DNA of 64,000 nucleotides from Chaetorhynchus papuensis. Lineage: Eukaryota; Chordata; Aves; Passeriformes; Rhipiduridae. A program made the translations under genes and the position numbers. The notes under the pieces are model-generated. The model ran no database searches. It was not told the DNA's origin and saw only the letters and a list, made by a program, of their open reading frames with translations. Shown in pieces: positions 37,777-50,344 of the stretch. The stretch is from positions 659,151 through 723,150 of the forward strand of contig VWYX01000397.1 of NCBI GenBank assembly GCA_013396525.1. Direction: 5' to 3'. Numbering within the stretch: position 1 is the first letter of the stretch; the number at the start of each line of letters is the position of its first letter.

Positions 37777-38361
37777 TTAGTCCAGGTTAGAGGCAGGTTG
37801 AGGAATACAGGCAGCCTTGGAGATCACAGGCAGAGGCATCACTTGGCTTGACTGGCTGTTGGGTGATACTGAAGCAGCTTTACTACTGGTTGGAGTCACT
37901 GGACTTGGATCTAAGAATTTGTTCCTGATGATGTATAGTCCTGACCACCCATTAGAGTATGAGGAGAATTGACCCAGATCAAGAAGTTTATTAAAGAATG
38001 TATCATTCTGGAAAATACAATTTCCACTATAAATTGCTTTAAAATGCCATGTCCTTAAAAAAATGAGAGAGAGCTCCTGGTTTTTAAATTTTCCTTTGAA
38101 AAACATGGATAATTTTCCAGAAATAATATGTCTTGGTAGCCCAGGAAATGAAACTAAAAGATGGAACTTCTGCACATATACTGGATTGAAATTCAGTGCT
38201 GAGGAATAATGTTCTGCAAAAGGGAAAATAAGAAAGTGCCTAGGAAGCAAATGCATACATTTAGCACAATACGGTCTACATGTGATCCATATCCTTTTCA
38301 CTTCTTCCCTAAGATTACAGACCTGAAATGTATATTCATAAGCTTTCAGACAGTGCCTCAT
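37777..38361 (-). other. Unassigned frame of 194 codons
   Basis: The longest frame in the desert that does not lie in a GC-rich stretch. It has an ATG with an upstream in-frame stop, a middle part rich in F, L and K as expected from AT-rich non-coding DNA, and a Ser/Pro-rich end. An internal TTTCAG|GTCTGT near the start resembles a splice site. I know no family like it. Chance is the leading explanation. Confidence 0.15.
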
Positions 38362-38429
38362 ACAATGAGGTTACAGAGGTATTTGGTTCCTCTGAGTATT
38401 ACTGCACTGTACATTTTAAATTGAACTGA

Positions 38430-41400
38430 GATAATGATGTGAGAGGACAATTGGATTGAAAAGTCAAATGCCAAAAGATCAGAAAAATACCAAACTCATG
38501 TTTTTAAGCCTCCATGTACCAGTTTAGCCTGGCAGAGCAGGAACAGTCTGCAGCTTCCTGAGTCCTGGTTTACCATGGCCTATGACGGAAAGTCAGGAGG
38601 TCTCATGGGAAAGGCCACTGAAGGAGTAGCTCTGCTTCATGACAGTGAGGACGTGGGGACCAGCAATGGGTGTGCTCTTTCTCTGGGGGTTTAACTGTGT
38701 GTTGTAGATGCTGTAGGATGCTTGAGTTGGGTGTTCAGCATGTGGCTGACTCATGATTCTAAACCCAAATGGAATTTAATGCCAAATACATCAAATAAGC
38801 AAACTCTGTGTCAAAGCACTAAACCTTCCTTGTGTGAGATATCTAAAAGAACTTAGTGAGAGACTGTTGGACTCTGACAGCATGAGAGGTCTGGAAACAG
38901 CTCAAATGAGGCAATTTCATGCATTATTTATAAATGCATTGTAGCATCCTGATAGCCAATTCTGCCCTGTAACAATACAGTTCAGAAGTATGGTTGGTTG
39001 TATTTTTTTCACTTGTAATGTGGATCACTGTTCTAGAGCACTTTTTTTTTCAGTACTTGAATAAGTAGTAATGGATCGTATAAACTCATCAAGTAGACTG
39101 GACTCAGCCATAAACTCGCTATTTGTAAATCTACACCAAGGAAATCAAGGCCTTTTGTGAAATAGTTGGAAATTAATCAAAGCATTTTTAAACTATTCCT
39201 GTTTAGTGACAGTCAAAATGGTTATTCTTTCGCATATGAAATGTGTGACCAAATGTATCTGGTTGTTGTCCAGATACAATATAAAATTATATATTTGAGA
39301 GCTTCAAATACTTACCAGGGCTAAGAAAGCTATGAAATAAGAATAAAGACTCTATCTCCAAATAGTTATTCCTTTGTACTTTGTTTTGGTTTTTTTCGTG
39401 TCTGTCATCTTAGCTAGACAACTCATTTGACCAGGTATTGTAAAAATCTAAATAAAATTGGATTTATATAAAATAAACATTCTCTTTCTTTACTTCTTGT
39501 CACAATGTCACAAATGCAACCATGGCTTCACAAGTTTTGTTTAGAAAAGCAGTCACATAAGAGTAGTAACAACAGTTATTCCTACTAAGTCACATCCCAG
39601 TTGTGGTATGTGCTTAAAAACTGAGCCATTGAAAAAATATTAGTCCTAGTATTAATAAAAAAAGGCCTCCTAGCACAGTAATAGGATGTTTGGGAAGTTG
39701 CTTCATAAGTAAGCCCTTTAACCTGACCATTTGGAATAGTCAGTTGCAGAAGCTCCTCTCCCTTCCATTTCAAAGGATATATCAAATGGATCTTTGTTCC
39801 CTCTCTTGCTCTGGAGAAAACATCTTTAACTACACCTGGAGTGCTGCCCATATCAGTAGCACAAATGCATATATTGATATATGTATCTATGTCTATACCC
39901 CCCCTGTAGAACAAACCAGCAGTTAAATAATCCTCAGTATCCAAGTGAACAAGCCCATTATGCTTCTGAGATTTGGCAAGTGATTTTTCAGGTGAGCATG
40001 TGGTGTTTTTTCTCCTTTTCTTGAAAAAGCTCATAAATCTTGAGCGGAAATATTCCCTATCTCTTTACATGAGCATTCCTATTTTCTCTAGTTATGAGGC
40101 TGATAAACCTGTCAGTTTAAGACATTGGCTGATGGCCATGGACAAGCAGAAAGTTTCCCCAGCACACTAGGACACTTGATCAGGGATCTCAATGTTCATG
40201 GAAGAACTATACTGCAAAGCAAGGTGTTTCTACCTCTGCATGAAGCATTTTGATTTCTTTCCATGAGCTCTTCTAAGGCTCAGTCTGTTTGTTTTCCCTT
40301 CTGGAGTAATTTATTTTTTCTTGATGGCTTCCTCGGGGCAGCAGTCCAGCACTACAGGTTTTTCTTACCTTTTTTTTTACCTTGATATGCTAAAGGTTTT
40401 CATTTCAAAAAATTACACATGGTATATTGACCTTCATATTAATTACTCCTTATCCATTAATATTGGTTGAACATAGTTATCCCTCTGTAAGTTAATGTGC
40501 TGCCTGTTAGCATCTGCCAATGGGCTGCTGATGTAATGGGTATGCATCTGACTTAGATACCAACTGGCTTTGTTATTACTGAAAAAAAAATAGCAGTTAC
40601 AAGTTACCCATATTCTCTGCTTCTAAGCAGGAAAAATAGTGTTGCTGAAGAACAGCTGATTTTACGCCATCAGTTCTATCAGTTAGGTGAAGAAAGGAAT
40701 GGCAGATGCTGTGAGAGTAAGAAGAAAGTGCCAGCTAATTCCTGAATAGTCACTGAAAAGGATTTTGCATTTCATTTGAGCAGAAATTGAATAATCTCAA
40801 GTTTTTGTGGCACACCAGAAGAAATGTATTTATCTGTGTCTTTTGAACACAGCTCTGTAAAAACACTGTGAACTGAAAAATAATCTGAAAAATAACTTGT
40901 ATTACATCATTTGACAGAGATAAGTCTACTAATACTTTCTGCAATATCATAGTTCTAATGAAATTTGAGGAGTATAGTTTTTACGCCAAAACTTACTAAA
41001 ATTACAGGGAGATCCAAAAGACAAATCCAATGTAGAATGAAATACATGAATTATATACCTGTTATTTCTTTTCTTTAAAACCATACATAAAAAATTAAAT
41101 CTGCATATTTGATAATAAAGGTAGTAAGAAAACTAAAGTGAAGCATAACATTTTTAAAGCAAAAGAAAACTGATTTATACAAACTGACCCTGACCATGTA
41201 CTGGGTCAGAGATAAATTCCTGCAGAAGATACATGTTCCATTTGAAAAATTCCAAAGGAGTTCATTAAAAGATTAATGAGGGTTATGTTAATGAACTTTT
41301 CTAAGAAGATATTAACAGTGGTAGCTTTTAGAAATACAATTTTCTTTGCCTGCAGCAGACTCAGTGCCTGAGAATCATCAAGGAACACTGAGCTTAAGCC

Positions 41401-43590
41401 TGTGACTTGTGACCGGTCCCTGAACTGTGCCTTCACTGACTGAGAGCTTAGATTTAACATCTTCCTCTCCCCATGCACTGCTGAAAAGGTGAGCAAAATG
41501 CACAGTTCCTAACTTGGATTTGCTCCATCATCCTCCAGGGTCAGGAGATGGTTGTGTTGTACGGGCAATGATTCCTTACATTTTCCTTTACCAGGAGTTG
41601 GAGCATAGATGCGTTTGAGATGCTGGAAGGATTGCCTTCTACATCTGCCAGTTCTAGCCCTCTTGTCCTTCAAGTATGCCACAGACCGTGGGGCTTAGCA
41701 GAGAGTGGTGGAGAAGTTCAGTGCAGCAGTGAACTCCCTGTGGAGTCAACTGCACTGTTTTCTAAGAAGAAAAGACGATATTAAAGGTTTAAGCCAAAGA
41801 TTAAGTTCATCCTACATCTTTCACAGCACAGCATTCTCTGTCTTCTCTCCTACCCACTTTTTCCTGCACTGCTCTGCGCAGTCTTCTCCTTCTAAAAGCA
41901 GCTTCAGTGGCAACAGGAAGGGGCAATCTACTCTATTTTTTCTGTTCTGTTGAGAGCAGCAGCATAGGCAAGAGAACTTTAGGACTCTGTAGTTGAGGTA
42001 GTGGAAGAAAAGCATCTCCTGCACATTCTTCAGTGGGGCTGGTGAGTCTGAGTAAGTATGAAGATTTTAGGGCACATGACATAGCATACCTACCTTTTCA
42101 ACAGTAATGTGTGATCTACCTCACTGCTGAGGGGCAGAAAGCAGTGCTGTGCCATAACCACACACTACAGTACTTATTGTCCTGCCTCACAGTGGTTAAG
42201 CAGATCAAAATCCCTTTAGCATTACAGGATGAGCAGAAGGCTTGAATCTACCTAAGAAATATATGTAAAGTGAGACTTGCTGTATCTGCAGTCTCAATCC
42301 TTGGTTCACATTAGATGATTTTTTTTTACCAGCTTGACAGCAGTGATGAAAATTAAGACAGTGTATGTGGGAGAGGAGAGAAACCTGTATATAATAAGAA
42401 TTTTAAAAGAGGAATATTGTGCAAGTTCTATATATCAAATACTGTAAAGTTAGACTTAGTGAACACTGAGAAAGTAACAAAGCAGAACACAAAATGTGAA
42501 AGCACAATATTTAAAGTTGTCAAAGGCTATACTGCAGACAAAATGAACACTTTGTTACTGTTAAATGTAATGGAGTCAAAAAGTCCAGCAGGCTTTTCAA
42601 GGGAATTGCAAGGTTTTACTGTTATGGCATGGTAATGTTATGGATATGAGAGAAAGCAGGGTGGACCAGATGCAGTGTTTGTTATATACACACACTTAGG
42701 CTGAAAGTGCAAGCAGCATTCATTGCTATTGCATTATGTTTACAATATTGCATAATAATATGACATCATCCCAAAAGCATAATGTCATTACTGTTTGCCA
42801 TAACTGAGCTGTAGCCAGGATCTAATCCAAAGTTCACTGAATATCAATAAAAAGACCTTCAATGACATCAGTGTGCTTAGGATCAGTTGGTATAGAGATG
42901 AGGGAATGCCACTCCAACCTCTAATGGCTTATCTAATTAATGCTTGTTTTGCTTGTTTGCAAAGACCTCTTAGAGGTGGCTGCAGCAGCTCAATGACAAC
43001 CAGTATGTCCCGTGCTGTGGAAACACATCCGGATACACCCAGCCCCTGCCACAATCCTGTGTTACTGCCAAAAGAGTAAAAGAGCAATTAGGTCTTATCT
43101 ACTGCTGAGGTACCAGTAAACCAACTGTCGCAATCCCTGACACATTAAAATGGTTTCTTCTTCCATGTTTCCACATACCTTTGAGAGGCCATATGTAAAC
43201 CTAAGGTGAAGCCAGCATTTGAGCCCCTACTTGACTAAAACCCAACTCCTAAAAACACACGGGGACCCATGGAAAACCAGTGGATGATATGCAGAGTGTG
43301 AAAGCTAAATTCAAGCTTGACTTCTTGTTAGTGGCCTTTTTTGGAGTGTGAATGGACTGCAGATGAAGTGAGATGTGTTCAACCCTAAACGACAATGCCT
43401 TGCAGCACCATCATGAAACCAGAAAGGCAACTCTGTTTTGGGATGACTAACGAACTGAAAGAAACACTGAAATACATCATTTCATCCTAACCTGATTCAA
43501 GTTCTTTCAAAGCAACAGAAACTCAATCAAAAATTAGAGGACATAGCATTGTATCATTAAATGCTGAGTATTCAACATGAACCATTGGAA
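38430..43590. other. Gene-free AT-rich stretch
   Basis: No recognisable exon, RNA gene or repeat family. Frames at 39.6-40.0 kb and 41.2-42.0 kb have no domain resemblance. Confidence 0.5.
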
Positions 43591-43594
43591 GTTA

Positions 43595-44135
43595 TCACAG
43601 AATAGTAAAATCATTTAGGTTGAAAAGGACCTGTGAGATTGAATCCAACTATTAACCCAGCACTGCCAAGTCCACCACTAAACCACGTCCCTCGGTGCCA
43701 CATGCACATGTCTTTTGAACACTTCTAGGGATGGTGACTCCATCATTTCCCTGGGTAGACTGTTCCAGTGTATGACGACCCTTTCAGTGAAGAAATTTTT
43801 CCTAGTGTCCAATCTAAACCTTCCCTGGTACAGCTTGAGGCCATTTCTTCTTGTCCTATTGCTGTTTCTGTGGAGAAGAGGCCAACCCCCACCTGGCCAC
43901 AGCCTCCTTTCAGGTGGTTGTAGAGAGTGATAAGGTCTCCCCTGAGCCTCCTTTTCTCCAGGCTAAACACCCCCAGCTCCCTCAGCCGCTCCTCATCAAC
44001 CTGTGCTGCAGACCCTTCACTGGCTTCATTGCCCTTCTCTGGGCATGCTCCAGCACCTCAATGTCCCTAGTGTAGTGAGGGGCCCAAAACTGAGCACAGG
44101 ATTTCACTTGTGGCCTCACAAGTGCAGAATCCTTC
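43595..44135 (-). mobile_element. CR1 LINE 3' fragment, about 540 bp
   Basis: Read on the plus strand it starts TCACAGAATAGTAAAATCAT and TTAGGTTGAAAAGGACCTGT, the reverse complement of a CR1 3' tail. It goes on through ACTGTTCCAGTGTATGACGA, AAGGTCTCCCCTGAGCCTCC and CAGCCGCTCCTCATCAACCT to a GGCCCAAAACTGAGCACAGG block. This is the complete known order of the CR1 3' end in minus orientation. It is the best-preserved CR1 in the window. The open frames in it are not genes. Confidence 0.95.
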
Positions 44136-44139
44136 AATG

Positions 44140-46745
44140 GCAGTTCAGATAAAGCCGCTCTGTCTAGAGGAAGAAGAGAGAGTCATCTGGAGATGAAGAA
44201 CATTGTGTCATCTGTCCTCATGCAGCCAAAGAACGGTCCTTGGCCATGTTTTAAAACATGTGTCCCCTAAGAATACCAGATTCATCAAAGAAAAATCTGT
44301 ATGAATATGTTAGCTGGTTGTAATCTTCGAGAAATGAACTTTATGCTGCAGTTGTCAATGTAGCAGAGACTGCATAATGATTAAGAGCATAGAGAAAGCA
44401 CACTGTACTTTCTTGCTTGCCTACATTAGATTTATTCTACTGCTATGTCGTTATGCACATAAGTCTTAGAAATGAGAATTGTGTAAAACTAGTTGAAAAC
44501 GAGAGCTCAGCAATGCTGTCAGAAAGTTCTCACCACCACACAGACGTGCACCTTCCCATTGCCTCCAGAAAATGTTATTGCATTTACTGTCATATGGAAT
44601 GAAAAGCAAGTAGCAGCACTTTAAAATGTTCATGCAGGATATTCTTGGGGAGGAAAGACATGAGGTCTGACTGCACTTTTAAAGACAAAGGCGTGCTCAC
44701 AAAGCTGTGAGTAAGAAAATCTTGAAAGCATGTGCAAATATGTGTGATGTTTAACTGGCACTTTTTGAGAGATTAGATTCAATGTTGTCTTAAATGAGAC
44801 TCTTGGTGTTAGACCTCAGACTGAAATCTACACTGCTACATAAAACTGTGGATTTGCATGCACGTTAAGGTTAAAAAACAAGTATTCTGTTTCTTTAAGG
44901 ACCTTTGGAATTTCCCATTTGCCATCACTAAAAGAAGGAAGCAGATGAAAGCATGGCTACATTTGTCCTTTGAAGTGGTGTCACAATTGTTTCATCAGTT
45001 TCATCACACTATCTGTCCTGTTTTCTTTCTAATCATGTAGCATGGAAACAAAACATTCTTTATATTCATTAAAAAAAAATTCTACTGTGTGTAAACATGA
45101 GCAGGGATCTAATTTCCTAAGCTGTGAGTTCAGCATGCTGTGAGTTTTAATAAAGCTGGTATAGCTGGCTACTTAGTTCTCTCAAGTGTATAATCTTTTT
45201 CTTTTAAAATGTTAATAACGACATCTTTATTGTGAAGGTTTCCCTTTCTTCCAAGTACTGCTATTGTTCTCTACAAATCTGAAATATTTGGTGCTACTTT
45301 TCACACAGCAGCATTCACAGAGACTGAGAGGCACGTGGCCTGTAGAAGACCCAGTCTGATCTGAAAGACTCAGGACTTGCTGCCCAGCATAATGATGGCT
45401 CAACATGGCCTGTCTGTTCAAGGGCATCAACCCACTGGACATGGCTTGCTAACGTACCTAATTCACAGCTAGGAAGATGTGTAAGGTCCTCACTTCCACT
45501 TACTCTGTTTTCTCTCCTTGAGGAGATATGGGTATCTAAGATCAGGGCCAGGAGTCACTTCTGGCCGGAAGGAAACATGGAGGTCTCTCCAGTAGCACCA
45601 TCCCTACCTTTAGCCACCCAGTGCTGGACTTCAGGGATTTAGGGTTTCATTGGCCCCAAATATTTTAACCTTAATGTGAAGTGCGTAAGCCCTTTCTACA
45701 ACAAAAAACAAAAGTGCAGAACAACCTTTTAGTTCAGAAAGCTGTAAACAGAGGGCGTTGTCCATTCTCTTTTATTCAAAACCTGGAGGAACACCAGGAA
45801 TTCAATGGTTCACAGAAGAGAGATGGAAGACCAGAATCCAGCGTCCTGCTCTGGCTGACAGCATGTAACTCATCTTTTCTATAGCTAGAACGTTCTCCTT
45901 GGCCAGGGCATCTGTAATCATTCTGTGCAAAGTTAAAAGGGAGAGAAAGACAAAAGGGAGCAAGAAGGTCCCATCCTAGAGCAGTTTGTGTCAAGGTTGC
46001 ACAGCTACACCACGTGGGAGAGCACATGGAAGACCCCGACTCCCCGTGCAGTGTTCTAGATACCAGGATGGGTCTGCATTGCTTCATTTTTGTCCACAGA
46101 CATAAGATCTGTTTTCTGAAATGTGTGTGGAGAATGTATGGGATTCTGAGTTACTTTTATGTCCAGATGATTAGTCCTCTACATATATGCCTGACAGCAC
46201 CCCACTGTTATACCTTCTCCTCTGATCCCAGCTCTAAAGCTATTGTATCCCTTTCCAACCCCTCTGGCTATCAGAAGCCATATCAGCCCTTACCACTCTG
46301 CAGTGCATCCACCAAACCCTGTTTTCCAACTGCATGCTTCCAACTTAACCATTTCCAGGCCTCAAGGGTCCTTTATAATTCTTTACCACGTAAGTCCTAC
46401 CTTCATAGCCTCCTCTTCCGTTCCACACATCCAAAATTCTACTTTCTTTACCCTTCCCACCTTCCTCCCATGTGCCAGCAAGCCTGGTCTCTTCATTTCA
46501 GGCTTCCTGCCCCACAACTCCATGCAGAAGTGCAGGTGTCAGTATAGAGACAGTTGCTGCAGGGAGTTTTGCTGATGTTTGTGCAAACTGGCAGCTGCTG
46601 TACTTGAGAGGGAAAATTATAGATTCAGGAATACCTTGCTGAAGGATAAGAAATTACTATGCATCAACTGCTCCATGACAGTGACCCTGGTCCACATTAT
46701 TACCTCACGGTAAGCCAGAGATGGTTTGTCTCTTTGTAAAAGCAT
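44140..46745. other. Gene-free stretch
   Basis: No recognisable exon or repeat. A plus-strand frame of 177 codons at 46,014-46,547 has a low-complexity Ser/Pro/Leu make-up and no domain. Confidence 0.5.
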
Positions 46746-46752
46746 ATCACAT

Positions 46753-47257
46753 TGAGGCCTTAAGAGGCCACCTAAAAAACAGAGACTAGACAGGAGTAAG
46801 GGAATAAAGGTGGGTATTTATTTGAAAGGCCTTCAAAGGTGCACCCTGGGGAGCCAGAGGCTGCTGCCAAGATGAACCCCAAGATGGACGACAGGTCACG
46901 AGTTCTTCACACCTTTATAGGTTTGGTTCATTTGCATAGCCAGGGTTAATTCTCCAATTAAAGCTTCAGTTTAATGATGTAATTCTCCTCAGCTTGCCCC
47001 CCTCTCAAAGGCTTTTAGTTTACACTTTTTGGGCCTAGGATGGTCTGGGTGTCCTTGAAGAGCAGGCCCAGAGAGGCTTTGTTATGACTACTGAGCACAA
47101 GAAATTAACAGGCTACGAGAAACTTCAGAGTTACACACTAAGCAGTACAGGATTTGAAAAATATAAAAGTTAAAACCTAAGGTATCAACATCTACTCTGG
47201 GGTAGGAACGTGCCCCTGGGCAGTTACCCGGATAGATTTTCTTCATGTATCCACACA
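46753..47257 (-). mobile_element. Avian ERV LTR, family B, minus orientation
   Basis: Read on the minus strand it has an ATGCAAATGAACCAAACCTA block, ACTCGTGACCTGTCGTCCAT, a polyadenylation signal AATAAA (46,822-46,817) and the end TTAAGGCCTCA. The same blocks in the same order recur on the plus strand near 61.1-61.6 kb, which shows this is a dispersed LTR. The 3' end at 46,753 is supported by the terminal CA. The 5' end is uncertain and may lie as far as 47.4 kb. No target-site repeat was found and no viral genes are seen, so it is a solo LTR or a remnant. Confidence 0.75.
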
Positions 47258-47399
47258 GCCTTCTTTTTGTCAAGCCAAGTTATCATGCACCACGACTAGT
47301 GAACTGGTAATACCAGGTACCACTAGATCTTAGTACTCCACTTCTTCTCCTCTGCCCATTACCAGGACTGGGGTCAAAAGGAGAAACTAGAACAATTTG

Positions 47400-49400
47400 C
47401 AGAGAATAAAACAGTTCCAACAATCAGAAGAATGATATGGATTATGACTAAGGAGCGACACGGAAAAGAAAATGCCTTAGCAGCATGTGAGATGGTTTGC
47501 AGAGTTGATGTAAATTGCCAGTGTAGCTGTACACTTACGTGTAATTCTGGTACTAATTGCCAGCTGAGCCCGGAGACGCTGCAGTCTTTACTTAGGCAGC
47601 TGAAATGGCACTCAGTAACAACTTATGCATCTATGCAATAAAATTTCCTGTATTTAAATTCTGAATGTCAAGACAATTAAAAAGGAAAAATCCCCCCAAA
47701 CCTGGAAATGTGTATAAAATTTCTCTCTCCGATGAAATCCATTAGAGAACAATTAAGTATAATGTGATTTTCTGGAACCAGCTATTGATATGGATCCAGA
47801 ATAGAAATATGAGTGAGGTTTTTTATCATTTTATTTACTAGTTGTTGCCTGCTTGCTCAATTTCTTTTAAGAAGTATGTGAAAGGGCCACTATTATTGTG
47901 GAGTAACAGGTTGCAGTCAAAATTTAACCTCAGATATCAATAACCTTTACACACTTTTTATTGATTTTGTATTACATTCTCATTTCTTAAGATGAATACT
48001 GCCTTAGTCTGTAAGCAAAATATGTGCAACTTGCACATGGTTAGGAGAATATCATTATCTCCCTGAATATAAAATATGCTTGTGTTGTTATGTGTCAGTT
48101 CACAAAAAATATGATACACATCTACATTTTCAGAATAAATGACTTTGTTTCAGACAAGACAAGGAGGAGATTCTTCATAATCTTACAAAGTTATGTCAGT
48201 CCACAGAAGGTTTTATAACAGTTTCCTCCATTGAAAGCAGAGATGATTGACATTTCATATCAAAGTGGATTAAAGGCTGTGCTGTTGTTGGCTGGGGTAG
48301 AGTTAATTTAAGTAGAATTATTCACAAATACAAGTTTCTAAAATATGAAGATGGAAACAGCTAAAGAAAGTTGCATCTCATATGACCTAGAACCTTCAGA
48401 AACCTCTACAATTTTCTTAAAGTCTGTGCATAAATTGACTCCAGATTTATTGTAATTTTGCATCTCACAGAAGCCACCAAATCCAGATGGGTTTGCTTTC
48501 TTTTGATCTAGAATGATAAAATTGATGGTGACTCATGTATGTGAAGCGCAATATTTCTGACTCAGCACTGGGGATTCAGAACTATCCAACTGATATAAAA
48601 GTTAGGTTTCCAGCACAGATGAAACACTGTCAAGTATAAAATAAGCAAACAAATGCAAGCACATTTTCTGTGTGTGGTAATTAAAATCTGAGTCTGAACC
48701 TTATGAGGCCTTGGAATAAGGGCAGCAATTACAGGATATATGCTTCTTACTTGGGGATGGCGAGATGCAGAAATTACAGGTAAAGTCACAAATGGGAGGC
48801 AACCAGAGGATTTGCTGAGGAATCGTGGTGGGCTTGCTGTGCAGCTGGATCCTCGAGGGGTCTGGTTCTTGCTGGCTCCCTTCCCCATGCTGCTGAGGAT
48901 TTACTGAGCAACCTCTGTTCCAGCTCTGTCCAGCTGCCACCATGTCCACAAAGTCCTGGCAGAGGGATTGCTCTTGAATTTTTCACAAACTCACAAAGCT
49001 TGTCAGCCACTACTGAGCCTTTCTGTCATAGAAGAATGGAAATAGCCTACCTAAAGCTCAGTTCAGCTGGAAACTGACTGATCCTACCAAAGGCTTTTGC
49101 AAGCTTTCTCCCTTAGGTTTCCTAAGATTTTTCACAGTGCATATCATAAGAAACAGAAAATCCTTCAACTGAGCCTCTGTTGGTAAACTTAAAGTATTCT
49201 TTATTTCACCTTAAAATACATAACGTGCTCTGCAGATAGCAGAGGTTGGATTATAGAGCATGCCTGTGTTTCCAGTCATAGTCTCAAGACAACATCAAAC
49301 TCCCATGAACTCAGAAGGCATTAGGTTTCATGACAGCATATGATTTAGGTCTCAGCTCCCTAAAATTTTCTGATTGCTCCCTTCCAGTCAGACAGGGATG
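47400..49400. other. Stretch between two LTRs
   Basis: No gag, pol or env resemblance was seen, so the two flanking LTRs of different families do not enclose a provirus. No other recognisable element. Confidence 0.55.
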
Positions 49401-49409
49401 CTTTCTGGC

Positions 49410-50339
49410 TGTGGTGAGTTGACCTTGGAGGGCTGTCAGTCACACAGTCAGCAGATCTTTCACTCCCTCTACTCAAGGGGATGGGGAAAAAATTAGATTG
49501 AAATAACTCATGTGTCAAGACAAGGACAGGGAGATCACTTACCAGTTATCACAAGCAAAACAGGCAACTCGAGGGAGATTAATTTAATTTATCGCCAAAT
49601 AAAATACATTTGGGTGCTGAGAAACAAAGGAAAAAAGCTACAATGCTCCCCCACTTCTTTCCAGGGTCAGCTTCGCTCCTTCATCTCCAAATTCCCTTCC
49701 TTCCCCTCAACTCCAAGTGGCACAGGAGGACAGGGAATGAGGGCTGCAGTCAGTACATAACTCTTCCTCTCTGCCATTTGTTCCTCCTCTCTGCCACTCC
49801 TTCCTCCTCACGCTGTGTCCCTGCTCCAGTGAGGTCCTTCCCACGGGCTACAGTCCTTTAGGGTACACTCGCTCCATTGTGGGCTAGCCATGGACCACAG
49901 TTCCTTCAGGAAACATCCACGTGCTCTGTTGTGGGGTCCTCCGGGCACTGTGGGGTGGATATCTGCTCCAGCACAGTCCTCTCTGTGGACTGCAGGGCAA
50001 CACCTGCTCCACTGTGGTCTTCTCCAGGGGCTGCAGGGAAGTGTCTGCATCCTTCTACTCCTTCAGTTCTCCCCTCAGGGTTATTTCTCTCACATTTTTC
50101 CTCACCCCTCATTGCCAGACAGCATTTTGCCCTTTTTTCAAATACATTTTTCTCAAGGCACCACTACCTTGGCTACAGGGCTCAGCCATGCCATGTGCTG
50201 AGGCCATTGGAGCTGGCTGGAATGGGCTGTGTCCAGCACGGACCAGCCCTGGCCACTCATCACAGAGGTCCCTGAGGCCTTCTCTGCCAGTATCTGGGCA
50301 CCTGCACCCTGTACACATTTTCAATTTCTTTCCAATTCT
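49410..50339 (-). mobile_element. Avian ERVL-type solo LTR, family A, minus orientation
   Basis: On the plus strand it starts TGTGGTGAGTTGACC, the complement of the usual 3' end of a large avian ERVL-like LTR, and runs through GGGCTGCAGGGAAGTGTCTG and other repeated CTGCAGGG / CACTGTGG-type blocks that characterise this LTR, to a degraded 5' end. The 5-bp sequence CTGGC occurs at both edges (49,405-49,409 and 50,340-50,344), consistent with a target-site duplication. No internal retroviral sequence adjoins, so this is a solo LTR. The family assignment is from memory of avian LTR layout and is moderate. Confidence 0.7.
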
Positions 50340-50344
50340 CTGGC

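Noticed and set aside
43743..44075. Frames inside 43.7-44.1 kb
   Set aside because: They are pieces of the CR1 element on both strands.
46014..46547. 177-codon plus-strand frame
   Set aside because: Low-complexity Ser/Pro/Leu text without a domain, splice partner or similarity that I can name.
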